Source of the DNA: Marsupella aquatica
Taxonomy: Eukaryota > Marchantiophyta
DNA length: 64,000 nt
Direction of reading: 5' to 3'
NCBI GenBank assembly: GCA_973895155.1
Contig: OZ316891.1
Coordinates: forward strand, 6,014,001-6,078,000
Part shown: one piece after another, positions 22,105-34,310 of the stretch
How the letters are laid out: each line of letters starts with the position of its first letter
Position numbering within the stretch: the stretch's first letter is position 1
Made by a program: the position numbers and the translations under genes
The notes under the pieces: generated by a model
What the model saw: the letters and a program-made list of their open reading frames with translations, nothing else
What the model was told of the DNA's origin: nothing
The model's database searches: none

Positions 22105-22629
22105 CTAGGGACAGGCATTTGGCCTGGGAACTGTAGGTGTACAGCTCTCATCTAGACCCGCTGCCGATGCAGCGGAGGCCCACAGAGTGGCCAGTGCTGG
22201 AAGAACACTGTTACATCTCACATCGTCGATGCTCTTCACCTGGACTTGGACATTAATAACGCTAGGGTCATCCACGATGTTCTGTAAGTCGTTAGGGACA
22301 TTCGAGTAGACTGTTTGGAGAGTGACCACAGCGCTTTGGGCGTCGGCGCTCAGGCCTTGCACCCTATCGAGGATCGCCAGCTGCACCGGTTCGTTAAGGG
22401 CGACCGCTTTAGCGTGTGCCGCTCCAGCACCCGGATCTGCGAGAGTGAAAGCTTTATTGAGAAAGTCGTTCACTTGGCTGACGTCTCGACTCCATTGCTT
22501 GATGGACGCAGCAACTTCTGAGGCAGTCGGAGGATTTGTCGCCAGGAGTAGTCTACTGGCAGCAGAAGTTGGAGCAGCCAACAGAACGAGAGCAGCGAAG
22601 ATCGATGCCGCTACAAATGAGCTCTTCAT
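22105..22629 (-). CDS. Small secreted protein of unknown function, copy A
   Basis: The 174-residue product has a textbook signal peptide (MKSSFVAASIFAALVLLAAP, cleavage likely after TSA at 21-23), which fixes the start at ATG 22629; upstream open sequence is not needed. The mature part is Ala/Val/Asp-rich and probably mostly helical, with conserved WS-DVSQVNDFLN, EPVQLAIL, DLQNIVDDP and VRCN-VLP motifs and a C-terminal TVPRPNACP. Cysteines 139 and 173 are shared with copy B and could form a disulphide; Cys163 is extra. I do not recognise a named family. The layout reminds me of small secreted proteins of filamentous ascomycetes, which is a memory impression only. Confidence 0.75.
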   Translation of the reverse strand: MKSSFVAASIFAALVLLAAPTSAASRLLLATNPPTASEVAASIKQWSRDVSQVNDFLNKAFTLADPGAGAAHAKAVALNEPVQLAILDRVQGLSADAQSAVVTLQTVYSNVPNDLQNIVDDPSVINVQVQVKSIDDVRCNSVLPALATLWASAASAAGLDESCTPTVPRPNACP

Positions 22630-24110
22630 CTTGAAAGCTTGAACGAAATGTGAGCTAGCTTGCCACCCGAAGCCCGAAATCCCGTGTACTGTGAAGCATG
22701 TATCTACTGACTTGAAATGTGCTCCAGACACAGACTGAGTGAGAACTGTAGGTCTGTCGTGTCGTATGAACTTGTTGGCAAGCTTGCTTGAGATCCCCGA
22801 ACTTGCACGGCCTGCGGAGTTCACTCTACCTGTTGAGTTGAGATCATGTGTTTCAGAGACTAAACTAAACCAAGGAGAAGATCTGTTGGTTGTTGTGGAT
22901 TTGTGTGATGATGTGAGATGTATATACTCCGTAGACGATAGACCAGAGTGATGCCTGTTGTGAGTAGTGTTGACGTTTGGCTGTGTTCTAGACTTTTTAC
23001 AGCCCCAGAAACGTGCGGGTAAACGTGTTGACTATGTCAATCAGTTGAACGCAATCAGTCCTTGCGAAGGTATATTGTCAATTCGATACAATATTATTTT
23101 ACCTTCGGTACGACACAATTCCTGTGGGTCCAAGGGAAGGACCGACACTCCACAAGACAAATTTTGAAATCCGGCTACGCAGTTCTCGATTAGCTGCTGG
23201 AAGATGCGAGGGCGTGGCGTGAGGACACGAGGAGCAAGGAGGGAGAGCGAAGGCGAAGAGCGAGCGGGGCAGGTACGGAGTTGCCGTCACGACTTAGTGT
23301 GTATTAACATTTACATGACCCATTCTGTTTCAAACTTTTCTAGTCTGCGGAGTCGGGGGATTAATTAAACGTTGCTCAGCTCTTATTTGTATCGAGGCCG
23401 TTGGTAGTTGCATGCTTTTGTGGTGAGCATGTGTCCTGTGATGCTGGAGATGACCCGGACAAGGCATGGGCCTGCGCGCCTGACCTTGCTTTGAGATTCA
23501 CCAACTTTGTTTGGAAACTAGCAGCAACGTCGTCTGTCTGCACATTTGGCAGGAGCCAGCAGCTTGGTGACTCCATCAGCCAACGTCCTCCTCAGCACCA
23601 GCGGAAGACCCAGCCAACGTATTGTGAGTTACTCTCACTGGTTTGGCACGTAGCTTCTGTCCGGATCACACCTACGGTGCTTAATTTCTCAAGTTGAGAG
23701 TGAGGAATGTGGTAATAAGATTGGATTCGCTGTTGAACCTAACCTGAGTCTCTAACGAAGATGTGGGAGCATGGTCTGATCCTTTTTGATCCTACCACGC
23801 TAGTCTTAGTCTTTGTCTCGATCCGAGAGCAAGTCAACACATTGTCTTTGCTGATCACTAGCAACCAAGAGGACCAGATTGCTTTCTTTGCCGGTTCCTC
23901 CATCCCATTCAAAGGTGCTCAATGAGTAGGCTCTATGATCCGCTTTGTGGTCCTTAGATCCCAGTCAATCTTAGTAAGCGGCTAGGCACTGCACTGATTG
24001 AAAGAGGAAACCAGGTTGATGTAAATGCATTCTTCCTGAGTCTCAATTATTTTCCCAGGTAGCTTTTCTGAATCCAATTTGGGCATGTGGATCTTGAATT
24101 AGAACATTGC
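22630..24110 (-). promoter_or_regulatory. Upstream region of secreted-protein copy A, with TATA box
   Basis: This is collinear with 44021-45480 upstream of copy B, including the shared TCGGGGGATTAA and GTTGCATGCTTT segments. A TATATA box (plus-strand coordinates 22921-22928) lies about 290 bases upstream of the ATG, and copy B has the same at 44287-44294. This predicts a 5' untranslated region of about 250 bases. Short open frames at 23401-23697 and 44863-45141 share residues only because the DNA is duplicated. Confidence 0.5.
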
Positions 24111-25759
24111 CTGGTATTTTTTGGGGGTCAAATTTCCTTGCTTTCAAGTCACATTTCCAAAAGAGAGGGAATCAAGAATGATGCTTCAGTTTACCAAAAT
24201 TTAAGCAACAGACAAGAAAGGCGTATGGAGGACAAACTTCGAGAACGCGTTTTAACTAAGTACTGTAACCACCGTTGGAATTGCAAAGTAACCAATTTTT
24301 TTACACATAGAACAAAGCCACATAATGGGTCCAAACACAGCTAGAATATTCTTTGAATAAATAAGATGATCACAATGACCAGAATGTGACAAATATGGGA
24401 GAATACAATTAATTGAAAAGGTGTCTAAATATGGATCTTTGATCATGAATACTTTGATGGCCCACCTTCAAGCTACCCCGTGACAACTAACTATGACAAG
24501 TACTAGTTTATCCCAGCTTAAAAAAACCCCATGGACAAATACAACCTGGATGTACACAAAACAAGCCTAAGATTGTGCTTGTATAACACACTTTTCACGT
24601 GTGTTCCAATGGTGACTTGTAAAGAGCTGTCTGACCGGGAGGAGGAGGTTTTTGGTTGTTCTTCCTTTAGTCTATCCAGGCAGGAGCAACAGAGGAGGTT
24701 AAATGTACTTAATGTTTAAATGTAGGTTAGCTTCCATTCATAAGACACTTGCAATCCATAATTTTGGGTGTCATTAGGGAGTGGTGTTACAGTGTCAACA
24801 AGCTGTGTCCATCCGGTCTGTCCCTACAAAGTTTGACTTACTACTAAATATAAATAATAATAATTTTACTAAAATTGGATTTCGAAATACTTTTGATAAG
24901 ATTAAGAAGAACCCTATTCTAATAATCCAATGAAGGAGTGACACTGAATGGGTTGTTCAAGATATGTAAGCTTGTTTTATTGAATTATTTGGAATTGCAT
25001 ATTGAAATGAATAAATGAGAAGATAAAGATTAAATAAGGTATTTTAAATGAAGAGAATTTTGATGATAATTAGTAGATTTTCATTAAAGATAAATAGCAA
25101 TGCATTCATGGTAATAGTCTCTATGCAAGCTTTTTCCCTTACTATCTGTATGTCTATACAATGCATAAAACATTCTATATGGTTCATATAAAATATCATT
25201 TTGTCCATATGACACTCTTTACAATATTTAGTCTCACACACTTTAATTATTGTGAGATTCTATTTAAGGTAAGTGATGGTAATTAGGGTGTGTGACACTA
25301 ATTGTCATCACAAGTCAAATAGTCACACGCATTTTAAGTTAAAAAACTAGAATGAACAATAGTCAAATTTTGCTTATAAAACATTAAAAAATGTGCACAA
25401 TGTTTGATTATAGTTTACAAAATTTATTACTCAAACTAAATGAGCACCAACTGCCACGGTAGATGGTATCGATATGCAGAGGAAAATCGTCAATTTTGAC
25501 AGCCTTACTAGTATATAATCAACAAGACTACAAAATTTGCTAGAATAGATGAAAAATTCAAAATTAGACATTCGTCTAATACAGTATAGCTCAGTGGGCT
25601 CTTGCCTTCTTTGCCCTGCCTATTCGTCTAATAAAGTATAGATCAGTGGGCATGCGAAGATCAATGGTCATTAATTAGCCTTTGTGGATCTGTGTCATTT
25701 GCGTCCAAGTAGCACTTATCCTCTTGTTTTGTTGGGGCCCTGTCCCCCTCTGGCTCTAC
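24111..25759. other. Intergenic AT-rich stretch
   Basis: No gene is seen. The collinearity between blocks A and B fades after 24110. It resumes at about 25580, which matches 46740-46980 (GTAGATCAGTGGG, CTCCTGTTTTGT and TTGAGTATTT are shared). The rest is AT-rich without clear repeat structure. Confidence 0.5.
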
Positions 25760-25867
25760 GTAATGTCTCTCTTATGAGATTGTAAATTGAGTATTTTGTT
25801 GAGGAATGATGCAGTAATGTCTCTCTTATGAGATTGTAAATTGAGTATTTTGTTGAGGAATGATGCA
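25760..25867. repeat. 54-bp tandem duplication across an LTR insertion junction
   Basis: A 54-bp unit starting GTAATGTCTCTCTTATGAGA and ending with the first bases of the LTR (TGTTGAGGAATGATGCA) is present twice, at 25760-25813 and 25814-25867. Because the unit spans host DNA, target site and LTR start, the duplication arose after the LTR element had inserted. Confidence 0.85.
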
Positions 25868-28800
25868 GGAAATGATAATGAGATTCTTCTCTTTAGAATG
25901 AATGAGTGTATCTCTTTATCTAATCTTCGTCCGAGTTATCCTATATGGTAACTATGGTTGAGGTAACCATGGAGTCTAGTTAGGGTATAACACTCCCCTT
26001 TGGCTATATAGTGATAACTATGTAAATAAAAAGTTTTCTAATTAGATTATTATGTTTATAAACATGACATGATTTGAATACAAATGAGGAAGGTATTGTC
26101 TGGTTAAAACCTTTAACAGCTCTAAAAAACTCAATCAGAGTAATAGAGAAAAAAAAAATTCTCGGCTCTAAAGGAAAAAGTGTACAGCCCTGTCGGTCCT
26201 TAAGTGAATCCGGTGGTATGTGGAGTTAACAGCAACAACTCCACTCTGTCAAAATGAACAAGTTGTTGTATGCTCAACGACTCAACAATAACACGACATG
26301 TCTCCAAATCGCTCACCATCGTGCATACATCCGCACATACATCCTCGTATCGAATATAAATTAAAACATATATGAAAAAATGAATAGTAATTAAATTATT
26401 ATCATAAAATCACTTGTCCGTGGCTCATCTGCGCAAAGTATAAAGTATAATAATAAATAATGTCATCTCGTGCAATTGAGTGCGTAAAGTATGGGATGTA
26501 AAAAGTCCAAAAAATATGATTTCCCTCTCAAAACAAGGTTTCAAGAAATATATTATTCTCGTAAAACTCAAATATCAAAACTCAAATATCAAAACTTTTC
26601 CTTAGAGTTCAAGGATTCTTAATTAGATTCTTAAATAGAAGGTTCTTGTGCAAAATACACAATTCGCAAGCGTGTGTAGTCGACACACAAAGAAATCTCT
26701 CAATCTTAGATTTCAAAAACATGTAGTATCAAATAGTTTTTATATGAAAAATGATCTAAAGTACCAAAGGGTGTGCATTCACAACACCAGCGGGTGTGTG
26801 TATAATATGGCACGTCTGCCCTGCACGTCTACAGTTCTCATGTTTTGACAAAAAGTGTCAAGTCAATATAACTTCACAAATAACCCTGTGGAATCCATGT
26901 CGAACGTCCATGTGTGTCATAGCACAAAAAAATGCTAGCTCAAAATGATTCGCTATCTTGCGGAGGTAAAGTGATATTCATAAACGTCAAACAGCTCCGC
27001 ATAAAAATAGTTTAGAGCTAGTGATAGTCAAAAGATCCCACTTAATGACCAAGTACCAAAATGTACTCGTAGTGGGTAAATCAAGTGTGATTGGGGTATG
27101 AGAAAATAAATTCCCCCCCCTAAATATGCATTTTATGCATATATTATAGTTGAAAGCTAAAATTAAGTTGGACCGGACAAAGTTATGGGGTTTGCCTATA
27201 TTAACCCCTCATTACTCATTCTCATTTGAGTTTACTTCGGGTTTCTAAATATTCGCAGTTAAACCCCTAAAGGGTTATTGATTATCCGCTTTTGGATATG
27301 GCCGGAAACTAAGGTCATGGAACTACCCTGAAATACTGTACCTTAGATTATTCTGGATCTTTCGTGAGAAACATATCTGCCATCAATCACTGGATCTCAG
27401 AAAATCTATACCTTACCAAAATACCTCAAAAACTAGGTCATATAGCATGGTTAAAGGTATGGTATTAGCTCAATACTTAAAAATTATCATCCCACCAAAC
27501 AATGGCTATAAAAGTTCTCGTTTGAGTTGTTTATGGTGTAAAGACCATGAGGATAAGACCCTTAAGTAAGATATTGCCCTAATTTAGGGTGTAAATGGGT
27601 GTAAACCCATGTGAATTGGTGTAAAAGTTGTAAATGATCAATTTACACACAAAAAGTGTATGGACCAAAGTTTACTCCCCCTGATGGTGTAAATTGGTGT
27701 AAACCAGTGTAAATGCTATAAGCAAGTGTAATCTGGTGTAACGAGTGTAAACAAGTATAAACCCAATGTAAAGCATGGGATTATACAATGGTAAGACATA
27801 CGCCAATGTAAACTGGTGTCATGAGGTATAATCTAGAATGGTATCATTAGGTGTAAACTAGGGGTGTAAAATGGTATAAAAACCATTTTGTGATTGAAAT
27901 GGATGTAACAACCACTTTGTAAATGGAAAGTAGAGGTATTTGGTATAAAACCATTATTTCCAATGTGCAAAGTCAAGTAAGGGTGGTATGACATGTAAAT
28001 ATGCCAAATGCATGTAAAGCATGTGTTGCACATGTAAGGCATGTTAATGTATGCAAATTCAACAAGTGACATGTAATTTTCCTAAACCAGTTGATGTGTT
28101 TACATGTGTAAACTGTGTAAATTGCTGTGTAAATTTGCAATGTGCACTTATCATTTTCCATTTCATGTGTTTATCCATCAATGCAAAACATCCGTTGTCA
28201 ACAAGATTTTCTTTGTTAATATGTGCATATATGGATAGTTTTTCAAAAATGAAGATTTTGCACTGAAACACATGGGATTCTCTTGTCTTTGGATAAGTGC
28301 ACCCAAGCATTTGTATTTCAGAAACTCTTTACTATACTGTGCATTTAATGAGGGTTGCACTTATCTGGTGTTTGAGTTTTTCTCGAGGATTTTGAGATCG
28401 AATGTTGCATGTTTAAGTCACTCATGTGTGTCTCTTGAAATCTCACTTGTCGCTTTGGCTCATTCTTTGATTGCGATCAGCTTCTCAGGCTCATTCTTGG
28501 ACAAGCATAACATTCCATATTTAGGATTCAGAAAATGCTATCAGATCTAGACCCCACAACGATGACTCGTTTCTTTCGCTGGATGCCATCTCCCGTACGT
28601 TCACAACCAAAGCCAAGATGTTCTTCCTCCACGACATTTGCTTCTATCTTCTCCAATTTGATACGACTCTATCAAATGGCTCTTATTGGAATCTTCATTG
28701 AATCAGCAAACGACCAATTCAACATCCATGTTTGGGCTCTTGTAATGCCTGTACTTCACTAGATCATGTGTAATGGGCATTTCCTTTCATCCTTTATGGC

Positions 28801-29583
28801 TCGCAGATCGACCAACAAGAAACTGTCAGCGGTTGAGAAACATTGTGAAATTCAGGGAAAGAGAAGGCGCCTGCGTTCGTCCCTTATGAGGTTAGGGTTT
28901 TGAAAGATTTTCTTATGATCCCGATCGGGTCCTGATTTGCTCTCGATCCACCCGGCTTCATTCAAGGCTGTCTCTGTTTGGCTTCCGGTCTCTGCTCTTC
29001 TCTTTCTGCCTCTTGTTAAGGTTGTCAACTCATCGCCTCGAGTGATTTAGGTTGAGGCATGGTTGGGTAGAAGGAAGCAGCGTGGCTGAACTCGATCTCT
29101 CTTGCCTCAGCCATAGCATTCCACTTGACTCAAATCATTGCCTTGAATACTGCTTTCCCACACGATCTTCAAAATCACCCTTTAAAACAAAATTTCTTTT
29201 GATCATATCACAGCCTTCATAAGCTTGCTCTCGGCGCGACCACAATGCTACATCCTGTCGTTGCTTCAACGTGACTCATGTTCTCTTGGTGGTTCAAATT
29301 ACTAGCTTTCTCACTCCCAATTCAATTCTCCTCCATAACTTGGAAATCCTTAAGAGAACATTCATTCATCATAGCCATAGGGAAATTCCTAAAAAAAATT
29401 CATGATCAAGCTCAGCTGGTCTAGAGTCGCGCTGATAACGTGTTGAGGAATGATGCGGGAAATGATAATGAGATTCCTCTCTTTAGAATGAATGAGTGCA
29501 TTTCTTATATATAGTCTCCGTCCGAGTTATCCTATATGGTAACTATGGTTAAGGTAATCATGGAGTCTAGTTAGGGTATAACA
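25851..29583 (-). mobile_element. Non-autonomous LTR retrotransposon (3.7 kb) with 5-bp TSD
   Basis: Two direct LTRs, 25851-25992 (142 bp) and 29441-29583 (143 bp), start TGTTGAGGAATGATGC and end GGGTATAACA. The flanks are an exact duplication TATTT (25846-25850 and 29584-29588). A polypurine tract CCAAAGGGGAG abuts the left LTR on the minus strand, and a primer-binding-like GTTATCAGCGCGACTC abuts the right one, so the element reads on the minus strand. No Gag, protease, integrase or RT could be found in the 3.4-kb interior, so it depends on another element. It is absent from the equivalent place in block B (about 46980), so it inserted after the block duplication or was lost there. Confidence 0.87.
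27565..28140. repeat. Degenerate GTGTAAA-rich array inside the LTR element
   Basis: The words GTGTAAA, TGGTGTAAAC and ATGTAAA recur dozens of times at irregular 10-20-base spacing, mostly in the plus orientation. It looks like an old, diverged minisatellite within the retroelement interior. It breaks up all long reading frames. Confidence 0.65.
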
Positions 29584-31080
29584 TATTTCACAATCATTTT
29601 GAATCTTTCTACATATTTGACGTCCTTAGGAAATATCAACAAACTACAAAACTTGACGTCCCTCTTAGGAAATAATTATGAACAAGGTTACAGGGGTTCC
29701 TTTAGTATTCGATAGATTACTCGTCTTCTCTTGACTGAGAAGCCCTGCAGACGTCGACTCGCCCAAGTAAGAGGAAGGGACTTTGGTGGTGAAATCAAGT
29801 GGGGTGTGGGGATTTAAGGCTGTAATGGAGAAAGCAGCTTGGGGACAAGTGCTAATGGACGCAACAAGTCAGGATCAATCGTTTTGGGAAAAGGTCAATT
29901 ATCCTTGCTCCTCCAACCTCAATCCAAACAGCGTTTCTCCTGTTCATTGATGTTACATACTGGTGGATGTAACAACCATAATCTGGAAACGCTTAAACAT
30001 TTCACTATCCGAAAATCAGGTGCAGTAAAAGCTATCTCACAACGTACTTGTACATGGCTCTTGATTTAAATTTTATTTATAAAAAAATTCTTTATAAAGC
30101 TGAAATTTGTGAAATACTAGTGATCAGCCAGTCACAACTTTTGAACCCAAGAACTATGAGTCACTACTCAAGTAAACTACCTGGGCAACCATCCTGATTT
30201 TGAAGTGGCTTCTTGTGCATTAGAAGTTACGGGAATCTCATGATCGACAGCGCACAATCTACTATTGCTGGCGTCTTAATGTTTGATTTTAATTCTTTAA
30301 CTTGTGCAATTCTAAACTTCTGGAGTCTCCAGATTATCACATGACAGTTAGTTGCTGTTGATCGTTGGGCGAGATATTCTGGGACAATCAAAGACATCTT
30401 TGATGTTGATCGGAAAGCCATCAGTTCAAGGACCTCGACAGAAAAATAAAATTATATGGATATGTGAGGCTTGTTTAGAATCATCCTCCGCATGAGTACA
30501 ATTTCCAATTGCCTAGGCAAACTGATACACCAAGACTCTTTCGCCACTAGTAGTTTTTATCTCGACTTTTGTATCGCAGATATTCCCAAATGTTGACGAG
30601 TCCCAAGTCCAATGAAGAAAGAGTCTCAACAGAGAGAAAGACGGTAGATTCCCCATACTACCCCTTTGCGGATAAGATCGTAGCTCAGTGGATACCTCTA
30701 CGTGCTCTGCAAGAACCCAACTACAAATACACAAATATCAATCAACGCGTTCCTTGCTAAGCTAGGTACCTTGGTAGACAAGAGATCACTGAAGTGTAGA
30801 TGTATCATTATAGGTCTTGTGAGCTCTTACTTTTCCTTGCAAGAAGGATATAAAAGTTACCTTTCTTCTTCGTTGCTCGTTCAAAACTGCATTCCGCTCT
30901 ACGTGTCGACCAGTTGAGCAATGATATACAGTAGTGTCAATCTTACATGTCCTAGCTGCACTATGTTTGAATTTGCCGTTGCCACTTGAAAGTCGCCGAC
31001 AACATTGAGCAAAATGGCGTATTTTATTCTGGCCTGGGTAACCATGGCGATTATTCTCTTCCGAGTTATTGCACATCTAC
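29584..31080. other. Non-coding DNA of block A matching block B (about 46980-48100 and 49620-50150)
   Basis: The stretch resumes the collinear match after the LTR element. Examples are GTTACAGGGG followed by a shared decayed segment, CTCAATCCAAAC-GCGTTT, TCATTTCACTATCCG, TCAAAGACATCTTTGATGTT and CTCCGCATGAGTA. Stops are frequent in all frames in both copies, so it is not a conserved gene as it stands. It could include an old pseudogene, but I cannot name one. Confidence 0.5.
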
Positions 31081-32660
31081 AGAGTCGATAAGTTATGGGC
31101 CTGAAATCTGTAAGATTACAGTTGCCTAGTTAACACATTTACAGCACTGGTTTTCGCCTTAGATTTTCCCTTTTTACAATGTCACATTCATTTCGTGATG
31201 CTACTTTCTAGGTGCCTCTAGCCATCTGGCTCGTGTAACTTCATTGATGAAACTGCTATTTCGCCTGTCAAGGAAACTTATGACAATGGATTATTAGTTT
31301 GCGGCTAGACGTGAGGCTTTCAATGCTCTAGGAGTGTTAGCTCGGATGATTATCCTGTTTTCTTGAAAGCCTCATGTTCGGGCTTATCTTCCAAAAGCGC
31401 TGGGAGAAGTTATAGCAACAATGTCAACCACGCAGCCTCATATAGAAGCGTGACTGTTGGAGACGTTTTGTCAAACTTCAGTACCAAGGAGTGAAGATGG
31501 GGACATTTTTGGTTCGTTATTTGGATGCAAGTGATTGATGTCACGGCATGAATCATAACTGATCGATGATTTGAGGCTCAAATCATGCAAATCCTGTACA
31601 TTCTCGATCAAACATTCAAAATCAGATGGATGCGGCGAGATAAACATATCTTCTTTGGATCTGATTCTTCAGAAGTTAAAAGTGTGGTGGAGAGAGTAGG
31701 AGCGGGAACCTGCAACGCTCCACGTGGATGTGTTTTAATCACAAAGAAAATCTCGGTTCACGCAATCTCGTCCTTCTTTGAACACTCAGAAAGTTCTTAG
31801 TGCTGCTTCTCAAATCACAAGGAGGATACGTGTTTTCAAAAGCAAGTCAATCTTGGTGTCCAGGGTGGCAACCTAACACCAATGTCATACAGAGGATTCA
31901 GGATTTTGTGAAACGCACAATGCAAGGTCAAGCATCTACCACTAATCAATCATTCACATCGAACTTTCCATATCTTTATGCACTTATCTTTGCTCAATTT
32001 CCTCACCAAGTACACTTGGACACTACAGATCATCCGAAATTAACAGATACATGTATTCCAGATTTCAACATTTTTGTAACAATCACGACACATTGGAGAA
32101 TTGTGTCATTGGAGAATTGTGTTGATGTTCCACTCACAATCAATACTGGAGCAGATTTGGTTATCTGGATCATGTGGTTTATGGAGATGTCCATTTTTGA
32201 CTTTTTTGCTTTGATGAATAGGTTCGCCCGTCCATTTGCATCTAGTCCCATATATGCTGAACTCTTGAATGGCCCAATCCAGTCTCTATGTAATGACACA
32301 GCGTTTGATGTAACTAGTCTGCTTCTGCGCAAAAGGACATTTTGGGGTTCACGCGATATTCTTGGCCCAATCCTGTCTCTATCTGACCAAAGCTAGCGAT
32401 CAGATTCTATTGTAAATCTCAAATAAGCCTAGGGGAGAGGAAAGCATTACCCAATTGAACCATATATCTGACTGTACTGGCCTCATCGTTTATCAGACTA
32501 TCCCTTGGCAAGGTAATCCGTTCATTTGTCACATGGGCGGACCGCGGACATGACGAGTAAACGATTGTCAATGTGAAGAGTTCCCGAGGATAATCCAGAC
32601 TAATGTCAAAGCTCTCATGATCACTGCGCGCCAACTCTGAGCAACATCCAAGTCTAGAAC
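31081..32660. other. Junction between blocks A and B, no recognised gene
   Basis: An open frame at 31800-32396 (plus) begins at a GTG, has no recognisable domain and has no counterpart elsewhere in the window; I do not support it as a gene. From about 32310 the sequence starts to repeat block A (compare 6090-6730), so the tandem-duplication junction lies within about 31100-32310. Confidence 0.5.
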
Positions 32661-34310
32661 TTAACTTCGATGAGTTTGTTTCCTGCGATAAACTACTTCA
32701 CTTAATACAGGAAGTGGAGTTGGGCCTTTAGCGAAGTAAATTTCACACTGCATGATGGTCTCCCCATTCAGGCGCAGTCCAGGATCAATCATGAAACCCA
32801 CTTTGGGAACGAGCCTCTCATCATCGTCAAGCTGCACAATTGTCGACTTCATGTGTTTTGGATCCCAGTCGGCACCGTCCTCAACTTTCAATACAGTGGC
32901 AGGCCGTTCGAACGAGAAGGCTAGCTTGTGCAACAGCCACACAGTTTTTGCAGCGGATTTGAAAGATGAAAGGAGATCAGGACCGCCAAGTTCGTCTAGA
33001 AAGTTGACGACAGACCTGTCCCCATCGCACACAGGAAACAGTTTCCACAGAATAGAACAGACTTTCATTTCGCAAAACATTTCAAATTGTGGGTCCTCAA
33101 TTGTGTCAGATTTCTTCTCTCGTTCGAGAAGATAGTACTCGTAGAACATTTCGTGACGACGGTTGGGGTCTGGAAACCTCGAAACACCATACCTGGTGTT
33201 GAAAGTTTCTTCCTCAAACCCTTCAAAAAATGCTCTCATCACGAGCGATTTGAAATAATGGCTTGAATGTTGTGGCCTCACAAGGAAGACAGCAGGCTCG
33301 TCCAGCGATAACTCCGGCCTTGTTCTAAGACAGTCCAAGAGTATTTTCTGGAACGTTGCCACAGCAGCCGTAGTTCCGGACATATCCATATTGAGGTGCG
33401 TTGGCTTGGGAGCTCCATCGGCGTAGAAACCGCAAATTGCATTCTGAATATTGTGATCGCGGTTTGACTGCTTGGGCTGCAATTTCTCAGAAGACTCGTC
33501 GCCGCCAGAACTCTTCTGCACCTTGACGAGTACTTCCAGACTATGATCACTATTGATTTGGTTACCTCGTCCCAGCCGCAGCCTCTTGCAACGGTGTTTC
33601 ACTCCGTCGGCGGAATTTTGGGTAGCTTGAGCCAGTCCTTTGTGAAACTTCTTGAGACGCTCTAGTTTAGCTAGCATTCCAGCTTCGAAACCTTCGATTT
33701 CCTGGCCACAGAGCCTGTATTTGAGATTTAACTCCTCGTTGTTTTTCTGAAGTAGTCGCTTCTCTTTCTGTTCGACTGATAGTTTCTCTTGCAATGATTG
33801 GCACTCGAGTTTCACCCTGAGTATCTCAGCGGCATGTGCATGATTCAAGATGGCGATGTCTGCGTTGTGTACCTCCTCTAGGTCACCTCGAAATTGTCTC
33901 ACTTCCTTTTCGATGCTGGTGAATTTAACACGACAAGACATCCTTCGATTGTGAACGACGTGTTGAATCTGTTCAAGTAGACATGATTGTAGACATATTG
34001 ACTTACGAAGTCCACAATCCACCACATCCGGATGAGGCATTGTTGACTGATCTGGTTGACTCGATGGGACGCTTTCCATATCAGCCATACCGTTGGCTCC
34101 CCTGATCGACACATCAGTGTTCACATTGGCCATGCCAGTCCCACATTGAAGAGGAATACCCTCTCTATTGCGATTGGGTCCTACGTATTTTTTGGAAACT
34201 GACCTCTTTGACCGTGTGGGTGGCGGTGATGTGTCTTGTTCATCGAACTCATGACACTCATCAGGAGGGGGTTTTCTGGCCCTACCTCTTTTGACTACTA
34301 TAGACGCCAT
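32661..34310 (-). CDS. GIL1/IRKI-like (DUF641-family) coiled-coil protein, copy B
   Basis: The 549-residue frame is intact, starting at ATG 34310. It has the same architecture as copy A: a basic N-terminus KRGRARKPP (one Arg-Pro step of the AT-hook core changed to Arg-Ala), TRSKRSVSKK, a central coiled coil, and a C-terminal GIL1/IRKI domain (about 349-527) with FFEGFEEETF, FEMFCEMK, VWLLHKLAFSFE, VGFMIDPGLRL and CEIYFA. A small insertion (KLQPKQSN) in the linker and a longer SVVNFLDELGG loop are the main differences. The good preservation of a 549-codon frame beside heavily decayed flanks suggests selection on the protein. It is divergent from the Hsp70-like gene at 39114. Confidence 0.85.
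   Translation of the reverse strand: MASIVVKRGRARKPPPDECHEFDEQDTSPPPTRSKRSVSKKYVGPNRNREGIPLQCGTGMANVNTDVSIRGANGMADMESVPSSQPDQSTMPHPDVVDCGLRKSICLQSCLLEQIQHVVHNRRMSCRVKFTSIEKEVRQFRGDLEEVHNADIAILNHAHAAEILRVKLECQSLQEKLSVEQKEKRLLQKNNEELNLKYRLCGQEIEGFEAGMLAKLERLKKFHKGLAQATQNSADGVKHRCKRLRLGRGNQINSDHSLEVLVKVQKSSGGDESSEKLQPKQSNRDHNIQNAICGFYADGAPKPTHLNMDMSGTTAAVATFQKILLDCLRTRPELSLDEPAVFLVRPQHSSHYFKSLVMRAFFEGFEEETFNTRYGVSRFPDPNRRHEMFYEYYLLEREKKSDTIEDPQFEMFCEMKVCSILWKLFPVCDGDRSVVNFLDELGGPDLLSSFKSAAKTVWLLHKLAFSFERPATVLKVEDGADWDPKHMKSTIVQLDDDERLVPKVGFMIDPGLRLNGETIMQCEIYFAKGPTPLPVLSEVVYRRKQTHRS

Noticed and set aside
22630-22824. N-terminal extension of secreted protein A (and 44021-44197 for B)
   Set aside because: It would bury the signal peptide inside the protein, and the two extensions are in unrelated sequence despite duplicated DNA.
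23401-23697. Open frame sharing residues with one at 44863-45141
   Set aside because: The similarity follows from the duplicated DNA; lengths and ends differ, and the region is the upstream flank of the secreted-protein genes.
31800-32396. 198-codon plus-strand open frame
   Set aside because: It starts at GTG, the first ATG is about 40 codons in, it has no recognisable domain, and it is not conserved in the duplicated block.
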